64,000 bases of DNA from Cellulophaga sp. HaHa_2_95 (GTDB lineage Bacteria > Bacteroidota > Bacteroidia > Flavobacteriales > Flavobacteriaceae). The position numbers were made by a program, and so were the translations under genes. The notes below the pieces were generated by a model. It had not been told where the DNA came from. It did not search any database and worked only from the letters and a program-made list of their open reading frames with translations. Numbering within the stretch: position 1 is the first letter of the stretch; every line of letters starts with the position of its first letter. Of this stretch, positions 60,128-64,000 are shown piece after piece. The stretch is from contig NZ_CP058988.1 of the NCBI RefSeq assembly GCF_019278565.1, forward strand, positions 3,410,001 to 3,474,000. The letters run 5' to 3'.

Positions 60128-61468
60128 ATGATTATTAAACAATTTCAAGACAAACCATTAGCTCATTACTCTTATGCAATTTTGAGTGGTGATAAAATTA
60201 GTTTGGTAGATCCTTCCAGGGATCCTAAACCTTATTATGTATTTGCCGAAGAAAACAATGCGCAGATTGTTGCTGTTTTTGAGACCCACCCGCATGCAGA
60301 TTTTGTAAGCAGTCATTTACAAATCCATAATGAAACAGGTGCTACTATTTATACTAGTAAATTAGTTGGTGCAGATTATCCGCACAAAACCTTTGATGAC
60401 GGTGATACTTTCTCCATGAGTGAAGTAATTTTCTCCGCGCTAAATACACCAGGACATTCTCCAGACGGTATTACCATTGTAGCAAAAGATAAAAAATCTA
60501 AGCATGCCATGTTTACAGGAGATACTTTATTCATTGGTGATGTAGGTAGGCCTGATTTAAGAGAAAGAGCAGGAAATATGAAAGCTAAACGGGAAGAATT
60601 AGCAAGAGCTATGTTTCAAACCATCCAAAATAAATTTAAGCAACTTCCCGATGAAACTATCCTTTATCCAGCTCATGGAGCAGGATCACTTTGTGGAAAA
60701 AATATGAGTACTGACTCTTCCAGCACACTTGGTAAAGAGCGTAAGAGTAATTGGGCATTCAAAAATTTGTCAGAAAAAGATTTTACAGATCACATATTAG
60801 CAGACCAACCTTTTATTCCTTCTTATTTTGGATTTGATGTAGACCTAAATAAAAGTGGCGCCTCCTCTGTTGAATCTAGTATTGCCAAAATTCCTTTTTT
60901 AATGGAGGTAGCTACTGTTGAAAAAAATATCACTGTAGTAGATACTAGAAATGAAATTGATTTCAAAAATAACCACCTCCCCAATTCCATAAACATTATG
61001 GCACGAAATGAGGATGATAAAATTGAAACTTGGCTAGGTGCTATCATAGCTCCCAATGAACCTTATTACCTGGTTGTTGATAGTATCACTAAAAGGCAAG
61101 AAATTATAGAACGCATTGCTAAAATTGGCTATGAAGCACAAATAAAAGCCGTAGTAACTTTAGCAAATTTAGACATGGAGCAATCAGATAAATTTGACTT
61201 TTCAACTTTTGAAGGTCGTACGGAAGATTACACTATTCTAGACATTCGAAATAGAAGTGAAGTACAAGAAGGTAAAGTTTTTGCCAATGCGGTGAACATC
61301 CCCTTGAATGAACTTCGTCATTCAATTAAAATTATTCCTAGAAACAAACCTATTGTTGTTCACTGTGCTGGTGGGTATAGAAGTGCAGCAGGATCAAGTA
61401 TTGTAGCAAAAGAAATGAAGGAAGTTAAGGTATTTGACCTCAGTGAAAAAGTAAATATCTATAAATAA
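60128..61468 (+). CDS. MBL-fold hydrolase with two rhodanese domains (persulfide dioxygenase-like)
   Basis: The 446-residue protein has an N-terminal metallo-beta-lactamase domain with ETHPHADFVSSH (His54, His56, Asp58, His63), APAHGAG-like YPAHGAGSLCGK, and ALNTPGHSPD and FTGDTLFIGDVGRPDL, the ETHE1-type pattern. Two rhodanese domains follow: the first (about 270-345) lacks an active Cys, the second (about 355-446) has VHCAGGYRSAAGS with Cys413. Family members oxidise persulfides and relay sulfane sulfur. It sits after the peroxiredoxin and before a TonB receptor, and is plausibly a sulfide/redox detoxifier. Confidence 0.92.
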   Translation: MIIKQFQDKPLAHYSYAILSGDKISLVDPSRDPKPYYVFAEENNAQIVAVFETHPHADFVSSHLQIHNETGATIYTSKLVGADYPHKTFDDGDTFSMSEVIFSALNTPGHSPDGITIVAKDKKSKHAMFTGDTLFIGDVGRPDLRERAGNMKAKREELARAMFQTIQNKFKQLPDETILYPAHGAGSLCGKNMSTDSSSTLGKERKSNWAFKNLSEKDFTDHILADQPFIPSYFGFDVDLNKSGASSVESSIAKIPFLMEVATVEKNITVVDTRNEIDFKNNHLPNSINIMARNEDDKIETWLGAIIAPNEPYYLVVDSITKRQEIIERIAKIGYEAQIKAVVTLANLDMEQSDKFDFSTFEGRTEDYTILDIRNRSEVQEGKVFANAVNIPLNELRHSIKIIPRNKPIVVHCAGGYRSAAGSSIVAKEMKEVKVFDLSEKVNIYK

Positions 61469-61512
61469 GCAGGTATAGTTTGCTGCTTAGCAGTACCGAT
61501 TTTCTTTTTAAA

Positions 61513-61566
61513 TTTAATAGATAAAAAAAGTGAGACCAAAAGGTCTCACTTTTTTTATCTATTAAA
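61513..61566. terminator. Bidirectional terminator between convergent genes
   Basis: A perfect 25-bp stem (61513-61537 with 61542-61566) around an AAAA loop. The core GTGAGACC/GGTCTCAC is flanked by A and T runs, so it would terminate on both strands. The stem includes the stop codon of the TonB receptor gene. Confidence 0.93.
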
Positions 61567-63859
61567 ATTTATATTGTACGAAAGCTGATAAATTCCGACC
61601 CGGATCATTGATCGGAACCGTACCAAAAGCTGCCTGATTATTGAAAGCAAAATTAAGATGATTACTGTATGTTTTATCAAAAACATTTAGCGCTGCTACC
61701 CCTAATGTTATATTTTTAAAAGGAATAAAACCCAATCGTACATCTAAAACATCGTAACCAGGAGTTACCTGTTCGCCAAATGAAATAGCAATATTTTCTT
61801 GTTTAGAAGTTATGGTATAATTTGCGCTAGCCCAAAATTTTTCTTTTTCAAAAGCTAGTTTAAAACGCGTTGTTAAAGGGGGCGCTAAAGGCAAAGATTC
61901 ACTCAAATCTTTATTTTTAGCATATACATAAGCTAGGGCTGTTGTGAAATTAAAATTTTTATAAAAATCTACCCCAGTACTAATTTCGAAACCCGTTTTA
62001 TAAGCTTCATCTAAATTCCTAAATACCTTTGGATTCAAAGGCTCACTAGTCGGCATAAATTTTCGTGTTTTAGAGGGATCAATTACAGCAACAATATAAT
62101 TTTCATACAAAGAATAATAAAACGATGTCTGGTAGGTAAACTTATCTGCATTTTCTTTAGAAATAGGTGAAGATCCTTTAAAACCAATTTCAAACTGATT
62201 ATTTACTTCAGCCTTTAAATTAGGATTACCTATGTATTCATAGGAATCTTGACCTACTGTAAAATGATTAATTACGCGTTCTATCATATTCGCAGAACGG
62301 ACACCTCTACCATACGCTATTTCCATTAAAAACTGCTCTGATTGTGCATATTTTATAGAAGCCGTACCACTAATATTATGCTCTGTTCTTTTATCCAAAT
62401 CTGGATACAACGCAGCGAAATCTGCTTCAGGATCTTTTATTTCAGAAGTTACCCCATCATAACGCAAACCTGTCACTAAAATAGTTTTACGACTTATAGG
62501 ATATCTACTTTCTACAAAAACACCAAAATCATTAATATAAGAATCTTGCCATACCTTATCTGTATATGCTATAGGCGTTAAAATTGCTCCCATCATATTT
62601 TGTTTTACCAACCGCGTACGGTCTCCGTCTCTAGCGATGTGCAAAAGGTCTACGCCTGTGAATAGCGAAAATTTATCAGAAGGTTTAAGGTGTAATTCTA
62701 CTTTACCTCCAGCGGTAGTTGCATCTATAGCAGAAACAGCTTCCGTCATCATAAAACTAGGTCTTCGTGTATTGGTCATCACATGATCTACATAGCTATA
62801 ATATGCTTTAGCATCCACTCCTTTTAAGACACCCTGTAAACCATCCAAAGCGTAATCAATTGAGATAATAGAACTATTATCTTCCTCAGTATCCATAGGG
62901 AGTCCTGCGTGCAATACGTCTCTTCCGAATGATTTTCTCCAATGCGATTGGATTCTTTGGTTCTCGGTAATATTATACCCTACACGTAATCCAAAATCTA
63001 AGCTCCTAAAAGAGGAAGGAATATCTACCCCATCACCATCTTCATAGTTTCCAAAATCTCTGAAGCCAACATTTCCAACAAGATCGTACTTTTCTGTTGC
63101 TTGTTGCAAACGAGCCATGGAAACCAGTGAATTACCATTACTTTCATACCCTGCATGCACACTACCACTTAAACCAAAATCATCGTTGCTAGGTTTTTGA
63201 GTTACTAAATTAACAATACCGCCAAATGTTGCGCCATACCGAACCGTATAAGGTCCTTTTATAATTTCTATTTTCTCTATCTCTTCAGGAATAACATGCG
63301 TTGTTATAGGATCCATACGATTAGGACAGGCGTGCATTGCTTTGGTACCGCCATCAAACTGTACATTTAATTGCTCATATTGCGTAGCTCTAAATGAAGG
63401 ATCAATAGCATAATTCCCTCGTTTAATTAGAGCAAAACCATTAACATCGGCAAACAAATCAGCCACATTTTTAGGCTGAACTGTTTTTTTAACGTAATCA
63501 TTAGTTTCAAGGGCAAATACAGGATCTGTCTTAGCATTACCCGTAACCAAAACTCCTGTGACTTCTATAGGAGTCATTTTTAATAAGAATTGCTTTTCTT
63601 CTTCGGACGGAAAAATATCCTGTTGGATGGTTTTATACCCCATATATGAAATAGTAATTGATGTCCCTTTTCGTGGAACTGTCAATTGAAAATTTCCATT
63701 TTCATTGGTATAGGTACCTTTTCCTGTTTGCGTTATAATATATGCTCCAGTAAGGGGACTATTGTTCTCTTCGTCCAAGACCTTACCCTTAAAATTTTGT
63801 GCGGAAATTAGCTGCCCGAATAAAAAAAGCACAGGCAACAAAAAATAGGTGGTTTTCAT
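61562..63859 (-). CDS. TonB-dependent outer-membrane receptor, OprC/NosA-like (putative copper)
   Basis: The start ATG 63859 (MKTTYFLLPVLFLFGQLISAQ) puts a Sec signal at the N-terminus; an upstream ATG at 63940 would precede it and is rejected. The 765-residue protein has a carboxypeptidase-D-like beta-domain (about 24-110; GKVLDEENNSPLTGAYI), a plug (about 135-250) and a 22-strand-type barrel ending NLSAFVQYKF with terminal aromatic. The plug contains HACPNRMDP (Cys178 to Pro184), the motif seen in OprC/NosA copper receptors, followed by IEIIKGPYTVRYGATFGG. Copper as substrate is inferred from this motif only. It converges on the MBL-rhodanese gene. Confidence 0.88.
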   Translation of the reverse strand: MKTTYFLLPVLFLFGQLISAQNFKGKVLDEENNSPLTGAYIITQTGKGTYTNENGNFQLTVPRKGTSITISYMGYKTIQQDIFPSEEEKQFLLKMTPIEVTGVLVTGNAKTDPVFALETNDYVKKTVQPKNVADLFADVNGFALIKRGNYAIDPSFRATQYEQLNVQFDGGTKAMHACPNRMDPITTHVIPEEIEKIEIIKGPYTVRYGATFGGIVNLVTQKPSNDDFGLSGSVHAGYESNGNSLVSMARLQQATEKYDLVGNVGFRDFGNYEDGDGVDIPSSFRSLDFGLRVGYNITENQRIQSHWRKSFGRDVLHAGLPMDTEEDNSSIISIDYALDGLQGVLKGVDAKAYYSYVDHVMTNTRRPSFMMTEAVSAIDATTAGGKVELHLKPSDKFSLFTGVDLLHIARDGDRTRLVKQNMMGAILTPIAYTDKVWQDSYINDFGVFVESRYPISRKTILVTGLRYDGVTSEIKDPEADFAALYPDLDKRTEHNISGTASIKYAQSEQFLMEIAYGRGVRSANMIERVINHFTVGQDSYEYIGNPNLKAEVNNQFEIGFKGSSPISKENADKFTYQTSFYYSLYENYIVAVIDPSKTRKFMPTSEPLNPKVFRNLDEAYKTGFEISTGVDFYKNFNFTTALAYVYAKNKDLSESLPLAPPLTTRFKLAFEKEKFWASANYTITSKQENIAISFGEQVTPGYDVLDVRLGFIPFKNITLGVAALNVFDKTYSNHLNFAFNNQAAFGTVPINDPGRNLSAFVQYKF

Positions 63860-64000
63860 ATTTTTGATATTTAAAATTATACATGTAAACAGCACTGAAG
63901 GCTCTATAAGAGCGCTCAGTAACTTATAACGAGGTATCATCTTAAATTTGTGGTGGGTGCGTTATTTGGGCTATTAGTTTAAAGGAGTACGTAATATGAT
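63860..64000. other. Right-edge intergenic sequence
   Basis: These 141 bp are upstream of the TonB receptor and hold its promoter. A -7-like TAATTTTA lies at 63879-63872 on the minus strand, but no box occurs 35 bp away. An ATG at 63996, preceded by AAAGGAG, could start a plus-strand gene beyond the edge; it cannot be judged from 5 bases. Confidence 0.4.

Noticed and set aside
63860..63940. Upstream ATG start for the TonB receptor
   Set aside because: It would place 27 residues before a clear Sec signal peptide; the ATG at 63859 gives a normal secreted N-terminus.
63996..64000. Start of a plus-strand gene (ATG after AAAGGAG)
   Set aside because: Only five bases remain in the window; Shine-Dalgarno-like runs are not reliable in Bacteroidota.

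Overview
The window looks like a chromosomal segment of a marine member of the Flavobacteriaceae (Bacteroidota). It is AT-rich, promoters carry the Bacteroidota -7 element TAnnTTTG, Shine-Dalgarno sequences are mostly absent, and gene content is typical of the group (TssD-type Hcp, TonB receptor with carboxypeptidase-like N-domain, LytTR regulators, YaiO-like barrel). There is no phage, insertion sequence or CRISPR array, and one tRNA gene.

Layout. (1) 1-5504, minus strand: two tandem type VI secretion cassettes. Each has an 'evolved Hcp' (TssD tube protein fused to a C-terminal metzincin-like zinc protease), followed 2 nt later by a lipoprotein that is probably its immunity protein. The two effectors share a nearly identical 884-bp leader and N-terminal half but have different C-termini. 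(2) 5661-8306: tRNA-Arg(UCU), a secreted EEP-family hydrolase and a sodium:solute symporter. (3) 8551-15305: a single-domain response regulator, then a tightly packed six-gene operon in which two putative nitric-oxide sensors (H-NOX and a FIST/NosP-type protein), each with its own histidine kinase, precede one HPt protein and one LytTR regulator. (4) 15330-27966: an envelope or exopolysaccharide locus: TPR/outer-membrane barrel, flippase, GT4 enzyme, three repeated hairpins, membrane-anchored GH5-like hydrolase, Ig-like lipoprotein, giant membrane GT-C-like protein and a receiver-GT2 fusion. (5) 28140-33288: CbpA/CbpM chaperone pair, a MacAB-like ABC exporter on the minus strand, and an FMN-binding protein. 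(6) 33400-61468: a fermentation and stress island: pta-ackA, UbiB-like kinase, MgtC-like membrane protein, xth, a sigma-like pair, patatin, P-type ATPase, PfkB, a PAS-LOV-PAS histidine kinase, a receiver-Crp/Fnr fusion regulator, six double-domain universal stress proteins, thioredoxin, MscS channel, ATP-cone/nuclease fusion, beta-CASP hydrolase, D-lactate-type dehydrogenase, peroxiredoxin and a persulfide-dioxygenase-like MBL-rhodanese protein. (7) 61562-63859: a TonB receptor with an OprC/NosA-like copper motif.

The strongest new signal is regulatory. From 28 kb to 59 kb, eight promoters carry a palindrome TGAY-N4-RTCA whose first base lies exactly 35 bp before the first base of a recognisable -7 element. 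A ninth, variant site sits at the same distance. Two of the sites lie between divergent genes and have -7-like elements at 35 bp on both sides. This is the geometry of a class II Crp/Fnr activator. The obvious candidate is the receiver-Crp/Fnr protein at 48266-49315, whose partner kinase carries a canonical blue-light LOV motif and a PAS domain with the FixL haem His/Arg pair. The region therefore reads as one light- and/or oxygen-responsive stress and anaerobic-energy regulon with its regulator inside it.
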